28,563 nt of DNA from Atribacteria bacterium SCGC AAA255-N14 (GCA_000405345.1 ASPC01000016.1:1-28563); one strand, 5' to 3'; shown: positions 6,348-14,664, counted from the first letter of the stretch. Notes: generated by a model from the sequence alone, not told the origin. A program made the numbers and translations.

Positions 6348-7025
6348 TCCTTTCCATTCTTTAAAAAATTGTTTTAAGTAAAGATTTAGAAAACGGTGTC
6401 TCCTTTTAGCCATTTTTCTGCCCAAAGGGGTATACATCATATCTTTAAGTTTTAATAACTTTTCGTAAAAATGATTAATAGAGGGGGCTTCGGTAGTTTT
6501 ATATTCTTCTTTGGTTATGAATTTGCTCGGTTTAATTGAGGGATCGTAAATTGGCCGATTAAAAAATCCTCCATAGGTAAAAGCCCGTGCGATACCAATT
6601 GCCCCCATGGCGTCCAAACGGTCGGCATCAGTCACCGCCATTAATTCTTTGGAAATTGCTGAGGTAGCGGAATTCTTTTTACCTTTCCTCTTACCCTTAT
6701 CGGGTAAAGTATGCATAAAAGAAATCTGAGAAGTAATTTCCACAATCTTATCGATAAGCGAAGGCGAAATCTCTAAAGAAGAAAGCCACTCCCTTACCTT
6801 CACTGCCCCGGCTTCTTCATCTCCCTGAAAAAACTTGTAATCACCGATATCATGTAAAAGAGCGGCCAGTTCCACGATAAAGATATCCGCACCTTCATGC
6901 AAGGCAATCCGTTTAGCCAAATTCCTTACCCGATAAATATGCCACCAGTCATGCCCGGTACTATCTTTCCCTAAGGTTTCCTTTACAAAAGTTTCAGTTT
7001 TTTTAATTATCTCTTGTTTATCCAT
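6339..7025 (-). CDS. HD-domain metal-dependent phosphohydrolase (YedJ-like)
   Basis: This 228-residue protein has the HD-superfamily ligand pattern: H29 in HDWWHIYRV, H58-D59 in ALLHDIGDYKF, and the distal D in VTDADRLDAMGAIGIARAF (about 132-138). The arrangement and length match the YedJ-like group of small HD hydrolases, whose substrates are largely undefined phosphate esters or nucleotides. The start ATG at 7025 has only a weak ribosome binding site (TGGTAG), and a dispersed palindromic repeat (7034-7060) lies immediately upstream, possibly in the leader. The C-terminus (GKK) is encoded inside another palindromic repeat. Confidence 0.85.
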   Translation of the reverse strand: MDKQEIIKKTETFVKETLGKDSTGHDWWHIYRVRNLAKRIALHEGADIFIVELAALLHDIGDYKFFQGDEEAGAVKVREWLSSLEISPSLIDKIVEITSQISFMHTLPDKGKRKGKKNSATSAISKELMAVTDADRLDAMGAIGIARAFTYGGFFNRPIYDPSIKPSKFITKEEYKTTEAPSINHFYEKLLKLKDMMYTPLGRKMAKRRHRFLNLYLKQFFKEWKGKK

Positions 7026-7033
7026 ATTTGCTA

Positions 7034-7060
7034 CCAGGGGACGGTTCTCTGGCAGGTTTT
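7034..7060. repeat. Dispersed imperfect palindrome, GGGGACGGT family (copy 1)
   Basis: CCAGGGGACGGTTCTCTGG followed by CAGGTTTT matches a copy at 12985-13020 and, more loosely, 13634-13659. The arms are self-complementary (CCAGAGGAC/GTCCCCTGG type). All copies lie between genes. No transposase is linked to this family in the window. Confidence 0.7.
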
Positions 7061-7102
7061 TAAACTATTAAAGAACCGTATATTTTTCCATCTTATTTTA
7101 TT

Positions 7103-8215
7103 TTATTTAACTATAATTAAATTATAATTCTGTGTACCCAGACCTATCTTTTCCGCATAATTCAGGCCTATTTTCCAATCGGTATCAATATGAACATGGG
7201 TGAATTTATCTTCTCCTGAATGAAAATGTTTCTCTTCCAGGATACTGCCTTTAACCATAGGAGCTTTATTTACTAAATCAACACATGCTCTGTCCAGGGC
7301 TACGGGGTCAAAGGAAGCGGCCATTCCGATATCCGGCACTATTGCCATATCATTATAACCCCAGCAATCACAGTAAGGAGAAACATTCATAATAAAACTG
7401 ATGTGAAAGTGAGGCTTGTTTTTTAATACTGCATAGGTATATTCTGCAATTTTTTCCTGGACATTTCCTTCTGAATCATCAGAGCCAGTTACAGCTGCAC
7501 TGTATTGACATACCGCTACACACTGGCCGCAGCCGATACATTTCTGATAATCAATTTCCGCTTTCTTATTTTCATTAAAATGAATAGCTACCTGGGAACA
7601 GTTTTTAATACACTGGCCGCAACCGATACAATTTTTAAGAACGATCTTGGGTTTGGAGTTAGAATGCATCTCCATCTTGCCAGCCCGGGAACCACTGCCC
7701 ATCCCTAAATTTTTTAAGGCACCTCCGAAACCGGTCATTTCATGACCTTTAAAATGAGTCAGAGAAATAATAATATCGGCATCGGCAATGGCTGCAGCTA
7801 TCCTGGGTGCTTTACAATGTTTTTGGTTAATGGGAATCTCCCGATATTCAGTTCCCTTCAAGCCATCGGCGATAATAACATCACATCCTACGGCAATCCG
7901 ATTAAATCCATTTTCCATAGCCGTATTTAAATGGTCTACGGCATTGGCTCTCTTCCCATAATAAAGAGTATTGGCATCAGTTAAAAAAGGCCTTCCCTCG
8001 AAATCTTTAATCAATTTTACGATACAAGCCGCATAATTAGGTCGAATATAGGAAAGATTTCCCGGTTCCCCAAAATGAATTTTTAGGGCTGTGAACTTAT
8101 CCTTAAAATCAATCTCTTTAATCCCGGCTTCTAAAACCAATCTTTTTAATTTATCCAGCAAGTTCTTTCCTGGTTTTGCCCTTAAATCCGTAAAATAAAC
8201 TTTTGCTTTATTCAC
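7103..8215 (-). CDS. DUF362 domain protein with two [4Fe-4S] clusters
   Basis: This 370-residue protein has the DUF362 fold region (for example LKIHFGEPGNLSYIRP at about 44-59 and the HFKGHEMTGFGGALKNLGMG block near 154-173), interrupted by a ferredoxin insert with two perfect cluster motifs: C196-x2-C199-x2-C202-x3-C206 and C226-x2-C229-x2-C232-x3-C236. DUF362/ferredoxin fusions are common in anaerobes; their electron-transfer partner and substrate are not established. The start is a GTG with AGGAGG 8 bases upstream. It is separated by about 110 bases from the Gfo/Idh/MocA gene on the same strand. Confidence 0.9.
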   Translation of the reverse strand: MNKAKVYFTDLRAKPGKNLLDKLKRLVLEAGIKEIDFKDKFTALKIHFGEPGNLSYIRPNYAACIVKLIKDFEGRPFLTDANTLYYGKRANAVDHLNTAMENGFNRIAVGCDVIIADGLKGTEYREIPINQKHCKAPRIAAAIADADIIISLTHFKGHEMTGFGGALKNLGMGSGSRAGKMEMHSNSKPKIVLKNCIGCGQCIKNCSQVAIHFNENKKAEIDYQKCIGCGQCVAVCQYSAAVTGSDDSEGNVQEKIAEYTYAVLKNKPHFHISFIMNVSPYCDCWGYNDMAIVPDIGMAASFDPVALDRACVDLVNKAPMVKGSILEEKHFHSGEDKFTHVHIDTDWKIGLNYAEKIGLGTQNYNLIIVK

Positions 8216-8327
8216 TCTGTTTACCTCCTGTTCTTTCGAATAATTTAAAATAAGTTTTTATTATTTTAATCCATTAAAACTATCAAAGCAAATTATTTGT
8301 TTACTAAAAAGTTAATTTTTAAATAAA

Positions 8328-9527
8328 TTATTTTGCATCAAAGAACAAGGTCCCTGTTTTACCGGTTAAATCATCTTGTGCTGATACCCAACAAGCTCCC
8401 CTTTGCGAGCTTTCCACACATAGATTAATGAATTTGACACCTCTTGCTCCATCTTCAAAGGTAGGAAAATCAACTTCCTTCTGATTCTGGTAAGATTTTC
8501 CTGCCTTTTTGGCCAGCAAGGCATCGGAAAAATTAGAATAGATATTGGCAAAAGCCTCATATACACCCTGGGGATGCCCTCCGGGGAGTCGAGAGACTCT
8601 CAAAGCCAGAGGATATAAATTATCCCTTCCCCGAGATAAAATCTGAACTGGCCGACCATAAAAAGCAACTTTCAAATAATCAGGTTTTTCTTGCTCCCAT
8701 TCTACAGATCCTTTTTCTCCCAAAACACGGATTATTAAACCATTACTATACCCGATAGCCACCTGTGAACACCAGTAAATTCCCCGAGCCCCACTGATAT
8801 ATTTAATTAAAACCTCTGCATTGTCATCGAGTGCTCTTCCCTCAACAAAAATATCCAAATTGGCGCAAAGAGAATCGATTTCCAATCCGGTTATATAAGA
8901 GACGGTATTTTCTATATGGCTTCCAATATCCGCTACACAATTAGACTTTCCGGAATATTTAGGGTCAGTGCGCCAGGATGCCTGCTTGTTTCCTCCCTCT
9001 TTCTCTACAGGCATAGCCAGCCATTCCTGGAGATATTCTCCCATTACCATCCGAATCTTCCCAATCTCACCCCTGCTAATCAATTCCCGAGCATGTTTTA
9101 CCATGGGATAACCGGAATTGGTATAAGTCACGCAACAAAGTAAATCTCTTTTTCTGGCTAAATTTGTTAATTCTTCAGCCTCTTCGACTTTCAAGGTCAA
9201 AGGCTTATCGCAAACAACATGAATACCTTTTTCTAAAAAAGCTCTGGCTATCTCAAAATGTGAATTATTGGGGGTTACAATGATAACAAAATCAATTTTA
9301 TCCTCTTTTGCCCCCTCTTTCTCGGCCATTTCCCTATAATTTTTATAAAGTCGCCCGGAATTCAAGCCCAGTTTTTTCCCCGTAGATAAAGTATTGTCAT
9401 AACTTCTGGAAAAACATCCGGCAACTAATTTTGCTTTACGGTCAAAGGAAGCGGCTTTACGATGAACTTCGCCGATTAAAGAGCCACTTCCACCGCCTAC
9501 CATACCAAAACTTAAAACTTTGTTCAT
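8328..9527 (-). CDS. Gfo/Idh/MocA-family NAD(P)-dependent oxidoreductase
   Basis: This 399-residue protein begins with a Rossmann motif (GMVGGGSGSLIG, residues 8-19), followed by the family signature EKGIHVVCDKPL (EKP-type, about 113-124) with the conserved lysine, and a catalytic-region histidine in DIGSHIENT (about 205-213). The C-terminal alpha/beta domain (about 135-380) completes the usual length. These enzymes oxidise or reduce sugars, inositols and amino-sugar derivatives; nothing here points to the substrate. AAGGAGG lies 8 bases before the ATG. About 70 bases upstream is a conserved non-coding motif shared with the methyltransferase gene (see 9596-9640). Confidence 0.92.
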   Translation of the reverse strand: MNKVLSFGMVGGGSGSLIGEVHRKAASFDRKAKLVAGCFSRSYDNTLSTGKKLGLNSGRLYKNYREMAEKEGAKEDKIDFVIIVTPNNSHFEIARAFLEKGIHVVCDKPLTLKVEEAEELTNLARKRDLLCCVTYTNSGYPMVKHARELISRGEIGKIRMVMGEYLQEWLAMPVEKEGGNKQASWRTDPKYSGKSNCVADIGSHIENTVSYITGLEIDSLCANLDIFVEGRALDDNAEVLIKYISGARGIYWCSQVAIGYSNGLIIRVLGEKGSVEWEQEKPDYLKVAFYGRPVQILSRGRDNLYPLALRVSRLPGGHPQGVYEAFANIYSNFSDALLAKKAGKSYQNQKEVDFPTFEDGARGVKFINLCVESSQRGACWVSAQDDLTGKTGTLFFDAK

Positions 9528-9595
9528 TTAATTTACCTCCTTTTCTTTAATTCAAGCTTCTTAAAATCTTAAAGGCTAAATGTTTAACTTATAGA

Positions 9596-9640
9596 TTATA
9601 TTCTACAAAATATTCAAAAATCCTCTTTTATTATAAAAAT
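9596..9640. repeat. Conserved leader motif (copy 1), upstream of oxidoreductase gene
   Basis: About 44 bases match 14512-14554 with few changes. On the minus strand the shared core is AGAGGATTTTT, then AATATTTTGTAGAAT, then a TATAAT-like sequence. Both copies lie 40-70 bases upstream of a minus-strand start codon, suggesting a promoter or transcript element rather than a random repeat. Confidence 0.6.
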
Positions 9641-9720
9641 TATTAATTTTGGTTATGATTGGGGAAGAAGATGAATTAATAGATTCCCACTCGCCAATCA
9701 GGTCGGAGACAGGTTTCGCG

Positions 9721-9782
9721 GGAATGACATATAGGAAAATGGGAATGACATAGGAAAAGCCAAAATGACATTTCTAAGAATG
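9721..9782. repeat. Degenerate 20-21-base tandem repeat
   Basis: Three units begin GGAATGACAT (9721), GGAATGACAT (9742) and AAAATGACAT (9762), each followed by an A-rich stretch. It lies between two convergent-free minus-strand genes, just past the DUF2330 stop. There are too few and too short units for a CRISPR array. The preceding TTTCGCGGGAATGACA resembles common intergenic repeat debris. Confidence 0.55.
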
Positions 9783-9790
9783 AGTTTTGA

Positions 9791-10771
9791 TTAAATATTC
9801 CTCTTCTTTGTCTTTAATAAGAAGATAAAAATTCCTGCAATCAAAATAAACTGTCCTACCGGAGAATTAAAATTTATGATATTTCCTAAAGCTATATATT
9901 TAGGAACTGGAATCAATATTAAATCCTCGTCCATTTCTTCAGCACTAAAATTGTTTCTCAGTTTGGTTAAAATAAAGGTTTCATCTATTAGACCCTGCAA
10001 AATGGGATATTCTTTCAACTGGTCAGGCGTTATTATAGAATTATATTCTTCTGTGGCTTCGGGGAAAGTGACTCTTTCATCGGAAAAAGCATAGATTAAT
10101 ACTTCCGTCCCCCAGGATGGCGCACTTAAAGTGCTAATTTTTAAAGGATAAATCATTTCATCGGAAAAGAACATTATCCCTATGGGTTGAATAGCACCGG
10201 TATAATTCTCAGAAATCTTCATTGTTTCTTCGTGTTGAATTTTCATAGCTACAAAAAACCAACTTCTTTGTACATAATAATCCAGTATCTCTTGACCTTC
10301 TGCAGGGAAGGCATAACCATTATCATTTAACCATACCACTAAACTATTCGGGTCAGTGGCAGACAAAGTGGCGGTATGATAAATCCCTACCTGGTTCTCT
10401 TCCCAAATATGTACTCCCTCATCTTCCGAACCAGGGAAAAGGCTGCTTGCTCCCCATCCACAACCAAAACTCGAAGGAGGTGGAGGTTGGGTTAATTTAT
10501 GTAATTCATAAAATATATCATCTTCAACAGAGAACAATTCAGGATAACCGGGTACCGGAACAACCCAGGCGAAATCCTCTGCATCACCCTCATAATCTAT
10601 CTGAAAAATTATCTTCTCCACCATATCATCAAATACAATCATGGCTAATTGATTTGGCTCATACATATCTCTATATAAAGGAAAAAAGAAGCCACCATCA
10701 GCTAAAGAAACCGGGGCTAAATAGAAAGCTAACACTATAAAAATTAAAATCAAAGAGAGTATCTTTTTCAT
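9791..10771 (-). CDS. DUF2330 domain exported protein
   Basis: The 326-residue product has a Sec signal peptide (MKKILSLILIFIVLAFYLAP..., cleavage near SLADGG, about 24-26), a DUF2330-like region with the characteristic DAEDFAWVVPVPGYP segment (about 61-75) and a QLAMIVFDD strand before it, and one C-terminal membrane helix (about 307-320) ending in KTKKRNI. The protein is thus anchored outside the membrane by its tail. The function of DUF2330 is unknown. A poly-proline/glycine/cysteine patch (PPPPSSFGCGWGAS, about 95-108) is notable. The next gene upstream on the same strand is the ankyrin-repeat protein, 94 bases away, also exported. Confidence 0.8.
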   Translation of the reverse strand: MKKILSLILIFIVLAFYLAPVSLADGGFFFPLYRDMYEPNQLAMIVFDDMVEKIIFQIDYEGDAEDFAWVVPVPGYPELFSVEDDIFYELHKLTQPPPPSSFGCGWGASSLFPGSEDEGVHIWEENQVGIYHTATLSATDPNSLVVWLNDNGYAFPAEGQEILDYYVQRSWFFVAMKIQHEETMKISENYTGAIQPIGIMFFSDEMIYPLKISTLSAPSWGTEVLIYAFSDERVTFPEATEEYNSIITPDQLKEYPILQGLIDETFILTKLRNNFSAEEMDEDLILIPVPKYIALGNIINFNSPVGQFILIAGIFIFLLKTKKRNI

Positions 10772-10865
10772 AAATTTTCACCTCTTTTTATTTAAAAATC
10801 CGCTCGTTTGATTATCAACTTCTAAATGATTATCTTCTAATAGATTTCGCTGACAGATTTTTGCT

Positions 10866-12749
10866 TTACTGTAATAAATCAATGACTCCCTGTTGCTGTT
10901 TCTTTATTGCCATATCCAGGGCAGTCCTGCCCTGTTTGTCTTTTAGATTAGGATCAACTCCATACTCTAAAAATAATTTCACTAACCGCACATCTCCTTT
11001 ATAGGCGGCCGCCATTAAAGGAATACTTCCTGCTGTCTTGTGCGCAATATTGGGATCTGCGCCGTACGAGAGAAACATTTCTACAATCTGATATTCTTCT
11101 TCTTCACTTTTATTGTTTAAAGTCAGACTGGTCATTTTACTTAAGACAGTGGAATTTTTCTGTGCGGTCCTACCCGCACCTGCTTTAGAATTAGGGTCTG
11201 CCCCGGCTTCCAGTAAGAGTGGAATCATTTCTTTATAATGCTCCATGTTATCAATAGCAAGATTTAGAGCATTATTACCGTATTCATCCTGGTAATTTAT
11301 ATTTGGATTATAAGTTAATAATAATTTTACCATATCGCTATTACTATAGCTGCAAGCTGTCATCAATAGAGAATCAGAAGAGGAAATGATCATATTCACA
11401 TCTACTCCGGAATCAAGGAAGGCTTTTACTTCATCCAATTTCATCTGAGTTATCAAATCCCTTACTAATGTTTCTTTCTCATCATCACTTAATTCTTTGA
11501 CAGTCTCTTTATTATCCGCCGGATACTGTTCTGATAATAGCTTCACGCCTCCTAATTCTCCTACTGAAACTTCAAAGGTTTGGATTTCTCCGGGATTAAA
11601 CTCCCATCTCTTTATTTGCCCATTAGGTAAATTCAAATCCTCTTCATTTAAAAGATCCTCATATTCTCCTTTATAAAATTTAACTTTCACTGGGGAGCTT
11701 TCTGCCCCCTGGCTGTCTCCGGTTAAGGTAAGCACAAATTTACGATTTTCTCTGGTAAATAATCCCTGCCCACTTTCTTCCATTAAAAAATATTCTTTCC
11801 GCTCTACTTCATCAAAGGAAGAATATTCTTTGGTAACCAGGGCAGTTACCAGACCTTCTTCTACTTCTATTAAAATCTCATCCAATTTCAGCTGCATCCC
11901 AAAAAAATCCTCTTTCTTTTCCCTTTGCCTTGTTAAACCAGAATGAACGATTTCATCCTCTATTGGCAGACCTTCTTGGAAAGGAGTAATTTTAAATGTT
12001 GATTTTTCTTTTACCTGGTTTTCAATGACTACCCGTACAGATTTATCCGGGTCCACTTTCACCTTCAAGACAGCTCCTGTTTTAAGGCGTCTTCCTACTG
12101 GGGCTATACTCTCTGCAATCCCGCTAAGTACCGGCCGGGCAGCTTCTTTTTCCTGAGCCTTTTCTGCAGGAGATTTTTCTTTCTGATAATCTTCCGGAAC
12201 TTTAAAGAGGGAATCGTCCTGAGGTGCTTCTTTAATGTTAATTATCTCAAAAATTCCGTCCTCATATCCTCCCCCGTAATGAGCTATCATTCGCACAAAA
12301 GTTTCTAATTCCGATGAGTACCACCCTTCCATCCCCGGTTCTGTTCCCCCCGGAGGGGTATAGGTATATTTTTCACATAAATAGCCCTGAATAGTTTCAG
12401 TGCCTATCTGCTCTTCCCTGGTGCCCTCTTTTGCTGCTTCCCAACCACGTATCGGGTTAAAAAATGCAGCATCTATACCTTTCAGCTCTAAGTAAATTTT
12501 ATCTTCCGGATTTAACATCCAGGTAATATCCAGTTTGCGGTTAGCAATAAGCAAAATAAGGTCCTCGCCGGTCAATTTCTCCAGGCGATAGAGATTGCCC
12601 TGAGCATAATATTTAAATTCATATTCCTTATCCGGCTGTTTAATCTTCAAATCAGCGCTAAATTCTACAGCTATAGCCGAAAAAGTAAGACCAAGAAAGA
12701 TAATGAGTACACCCATTATTAAAAATATCATTCTACATTCTTTTTTCAT
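10866..12749 (-). CDS. Exported protein with DUF4412-like N-terminus and C-terminal ankyrin repeats
   Basis: This 627-residue protein has a signal peptide/N-terminal helix (about 8-28), then a domain (about 29-190) of strands such as YYAQGNLYRLEKL and MLNPEDKIYLEL, with a QGYLCEKYTY segment, resembling DUF4412/LolA-like outer-layer proteins. A middle beta-rich region (about 210-420) is not recognised. Residues about 437-627 are ankyrin repeats, with typical DSLLMTACSYSNSDMVKLLL, LLLEAGADPN, MFLSYGADPN and LFLEYGVDPNLKD units and at least four to five repeats up to the C-terminus. The ankyrin part probably binds a partner protein. AAGGAG lies 9 bases from the ATG. Exported bacterial ankyrin proteins of this architecture are uncharacterised. 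An envelope-binding role is inference. Confidence 0.75.
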   Translation of the reverse strand: MKKECRMIFLIMGVLIIFLGLTFSAIAVEFSADLKIKQPDKEYEFKYYAQGNLYRLEKLTGEDLILLIANRKLDITWMLNPEDKIYLELKGIDAAFFNPIRGWEAAKEGTREEQIGTETIQGYLCEKYTYTPPGGTEPGMEGWYSSELETFVRMIAHYGGGYEDGIFEIINIKEAPQDDSLFKVPEDYQKEKSPAEKAQEKEAARPVLSGIAESIAPVGRRLKTGAVLKVKVDPDKSVRVVIENQVKEKSTFKITPFQEGLPIEDEIVHSGLTRQREKKEDFFGMQLKLDEILIEVEEGLVTALVTKEYSSFDEVERKEYFLMEESGQGLFTRENRKFVLTLTGDSQGAESSPVKVKFYKGEYEDLLNEEDLNLPNGQIKRWEFNPGEIQTFEVSVGELGGVKLLSEQYPADNKETVKELSDDEKETLVRDLITQMKLDEVKAFLDSGVDVNMIISSSDSLLMTACSYSNSDMVKLLLTYNPNINYQDEYGNNALNLAIDNMEHYKEMIPLLLEAGADPNSKAGAGRTAQKNSTVLSKMTSLTLNNKSEEEEYQIVEMFLSYGADPNIAHKTAGSIPLMAAAYKGDVRLVKLFLEYGVDPNLKDKQGRTALDMAIKKQQQGVIDLLQ

Positions 12750-13047
12750 TCTTTTATTCTCCTTAAAATCTATTTTTTTGAGTTATATTGGTAGTCGAGC
12801 TTTAATATTTAATCTCTAATTTTAATTATTACTCTTAGTGCAGGAAGCTTCAAATAATATTTTAAATGATATTTAGCAGAGAACTGCCCTGGCTGGAATG
12901 TTAATATGTTAAGCTGATTATAATTATATATATTAAGTTCTACATGGGGTTCAGAAAATCCTCTTTTTTTAATACATTTTTTTGAAACCTGACAGGGGAC
13001 GGTCCTCTGGCAGGTTTTTAATACAGAAAAATTATCGATTATTTTTT
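12750..13047. other. AT-rich intergenic region with dispersed repeat
   Basis: No gene is seen in this ~300-base stretch. It holds the leader of the ankyrin gene (TATA-rich promoter-like DNA around 12910-12945 on the minus strand) and a dispersed palindrome (12985-13020). A partial match to the AGAGGATTTT leader motif lies at about 12958-12972. Confidence 0.5.
12985..13020. repeat. Dispersed imperfect palindrome, GGGGACGGT family (copy 2)
   Basis: AAACCTGACAGGGGAC, two central bases, then TCCTCTGGCAGGTTT forms a long stem with two mismatches. The same element is at 7034-7060 and a degenerate version at 13634-13659. It sits 28 bases downstream of the GrpB-like gene and could double as its terminator, since the minus-strand arm is flanked by A/T runs. 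Confidence 0.75.
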
Positions 13048-13581
13048 CTATAATTTTGCTTTCCTGTCAATTTCTTTGATAAAATCACTCTTGTGGTTGG
13101 TATAATTTTCAACATCGTAAGTATATTTATTTGCTAATTCTTCTTTTAATCTTGAATATTCCCGGGCTTTATCCGGGTGAGCAATCAAATATTCTTTAAA
13201 CTTGATATGTCTTTCAATTTCTTCATTACCCACTTGAAATATATGAATATGATGGGTTCTCTTGTCTCCTCCCTTTCTAAAAAATCTTCTTTTTGGAATC
13301 CCATATTCACCCATCACTTCATATCCTAATTCTTTCATTTTATGATTATACTGATCCACTCCTTCAATATCTTTTACTTCAACAAGTATATCAATGACAG
13401 GTTTTGCTTTAATTCCGGGTATAGCGGTGCTTCCTATATGATGAATGTCAATTATAATATCACTTAAAATATTTTTAACCTTCCCTGATTCTTCTTTGTA
13501 CATTTCTTTCCAATTTGGATTATAAAAAACTACTTCTACTCTTCTTTTATCTGTTTTTGAGATATTACTTTTATTCTTCAA
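13048..13581 (-). CDS. GrpB family protein (UPF0157 nucleotidyltransferase fold)
   Basis: This 177-residue protein matches the GrpB/UPF0157 family: VVFYNPNWKEMYKEE near the N-terminus, the nucleotidyltransferase-like motif HHIGSTAIPGIKAKPVIDIL (about 47-66) with GST and D residues, the HHIHIF strand (about 110-115) and the YTNHKSDFI C-terminal segment. Family members have a polymerase-beta-type nucleotidyltransferase fold; the substrate is not known. The start is TTG with AAGAGG 10 bases upstream. The downstream flank carries a dispersed palindrome. It lies next to a SAM methyltransferase gene on the same strand, 123 bases apart. Confidence 0.9.
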   Translation of the reverse strand: MKNKSNISKTDKRRVEVVFYNPNWKEMYKEESGKVKNILSDIIIDIHHIGSTAIPGIKAKPVIDILVEVKDIEGVDQYNHKMKELGYEVMGEYGIPKRRFFRKGGDKRTHHIHIFQVGNEEIERHIKFKEYLIAHPDKAREYSRLKEELANKYTYDVENYTNHKSDFIKEIDRKAKL

Positions 13582-13633
13582 TTATATAATCCTCTTATCA
13601 AAATCAGCGAAATTTATCCTTCATTATTTATCA

Positions 13634-13659
13634 TGACAGGGGATAACGGTACTTTGTCA
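13634..13659. repeat. Degenerate copy of the GGGGACGGT palindrome family
   Basis: TGACAGGGGATAACGGTACTTTGTCA keeps the outer TGACA/TGTCA arms and the GGGGA...CGGT core of the copies at 7034 and 12985. It lies between the GrpB-like and methyltransferase genes. Confidence 0.45.
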
Positions 13660-13704
13660 CAAGTATATCACATGATAATTCTACTTTATTTCGCATAAAA
13701 AGCT

Positions 13705-14469
13705 TTATTTATAAGGCTTAATGCAAATCAACATAGGATAAGATTCTCCTTCTGTAAAGGTAGAGTGTGTAAATTTCACCTGCTTTACATCGAATCCTGT
13801 TGCCTTTAAAAGTGCGAGCCAGGTTTCCAGTTTGAAAATACCACAAAGATGCCGGTCTGTATAAACTTCGAGTTTGCCTCCTACGCGAATCAAATAGATA
13901 AATATGGCTTCATAGTTGGTATCGGCAGGGTCGGGGTCATAGTAGTTCTCGATAAATGTAATCTCCACATCACCTTGAGAATGAGTTGAGAACGTTGTAT
14001 TGTTTTGCTTAAATTGTCCTGCAATTTGTTCCACCAAAGTTAAGAAGATACCGCCAGGTTTTAAATGTTCGTATGCAGTAATAAATGTTTTTTGGAAATT
14101 CTCTATAGTCTTTATATAACCGATAGAATCAAGAATCGTGATTGCATCGAATCTTTCTTCCAGCCGTATAGTTCGCATATCACCATACTTATAGTCCACC
14201 TCTGGGTTGAGCTTTTTGGCAAGACTTAGCATATCTTCACTAATATCAACAGATGTTACCTTAAAATGTTTTTTGAAAGTATAATCATTGTGACCCCCGC
14301 CACAACCGAGATGAAGTAATGTTTTTACCTCAATTGTTGAATGTTCTCTAATTAACTTACTAAAAAACTCTGTTTCTTCTATGTAATCCTCTACGGGGCT
14401 AATTATCGGCCATGTCCAGGCAAGATCACCATATAATCGCCGTTCATCATTTCCAGATAATATTTTCAT
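13705..14469 (-). CDS. Class I SAM-dependent methyltransferase
   Basis: This 254-residue protein has the class I methyltransferase core: motif I LLHLGCGGGHNDYTF (about 52-66), motif II VTSVDISEDMLSLAKKL (about 72-88) with the ribose-binding acidic residue, and motif IV FDAITILDSIGYI (about 107-119). The C-terminal ~100 residues are beta-rich and suggest a small-molecule or natural-product-type methyltransferase, but no substrate can be read. The ribosome binding site is AAGGGGG 7 bases from the ATG. It is divergent from the DUF3352/ABC operon, with 225 bases between them. Confidence 0.9.
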   Translation of the reverse strand: MKILSGNDERRLYGDLAWTWPIISPVEDYIEETEFFSKLIREHSTIEVKTLLHLGCGGGHNDYTFKKHFKVTSVDISEDMLSLAKKLNPEVDYKYGDMRTIRLEERFDAITILDSIGYIKTIENFQKTFITAYEHLKPGGIFLTLVEQIAGQFKQNNTTFSTHSQGDVEITFIENYYDPDPADTNYEAIFIYLIRVGGKLEVYTDRHLCGIFKLETWLALLKATGFDVKQVKFTHSTFTEGESYPMLICIKPYK

Positions 14470-14511
14470 TTTTTATCCCCCTTACCTAATAATAATTATA
14501 TCTTAATTAAT

Positions 14512-14554
14512 TTATAATTCTACAAAATATTTAAAAATCCTCTTTTTATAAAAA
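14512..14554. repeat. Conserved leader motif (copy 2), upstream of methyltransferase gene
   Basis: This matches 9596-9640 over about 44 bases (minus-strand core AGAGGATTTTT, AATATTTTGTAGAAT, then a TATAA-like box). It is 42 bases upstream of the methyltransferase start codon and in the same orientation relative to the gene as the first copy. Confidence 0.6.
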
Positions 14555-14577
14555 TAAATATTTTTTCAAAAATAGCC

Positions 14578-14606
14578 TTGACAAAAAAATATTTAGGTGT
14601 ATTATA
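14578..14606 (+). promoter_or_regulatory. Promoter of the DUF3352-GntR-ABC operon
   Basis: A consensus -35 box TTGACA (14578-14583) is followed at 16-17 bases by a -10 box read as TATTAT (14600-14605) or ATTATA (14601-14606). It drives the + strand operon beginning at 14695 and overlaps the dyad at 14597-14618. Confidence 0.75.
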
Positions 14607-14618
14607 TGTATAGTACAC
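14597..14618. promoter_or_regulatory. Candidate GntR (YtrA-type) operator
   Basis: GTGTATTA, six bases, TAGTACAC is a 22-bp dyad with a single mismatched pair that covers the -10 box. A YtrA-type GntR repressor gene is the second gene of the operon. Size, symmetry and GTGTA/TACAC ends fit the kind of dyad this subfamily binds. Autorepression is inferred. Confidence 0.6.
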
Positions 14619-14625
14619 TAATACA

Positions 14626-14664
14626 TTTAAAGTGTGCTCGTTTCGAGTAGGGTTTACACTTTAA
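14626..14664 (+). promoter_or_regulatory. Leader hairpin in the DUF3352 operon 5' untranslated region
   Basis: TTTAAAGTGT (14626-14635) can pair with ACACTTTAA (14656-14664), and an inner CTCG-TTT-CGAG (14637-14647) stacks within it. It lies between the transcription start and the ribosome binding site (AAAAGGAG, about 14680-14686). It could be a second operator (GTGT...ACAC ends) or an RNA stabiliser. Confidence 0.45.

Noticed and set aside
8366..9143. Additional frames within the Gfo/Idh/MocA gene
   Set aside because: They are shadows of the main coding frame, with low-complexity or frame-shifted composition.
9721..9782. Tandem GGAATGACAT units as a CRISPR array
   Set aside because: Only three units of 20-21 bases with degraded similarity, no spacers of regular length and no cas genes.
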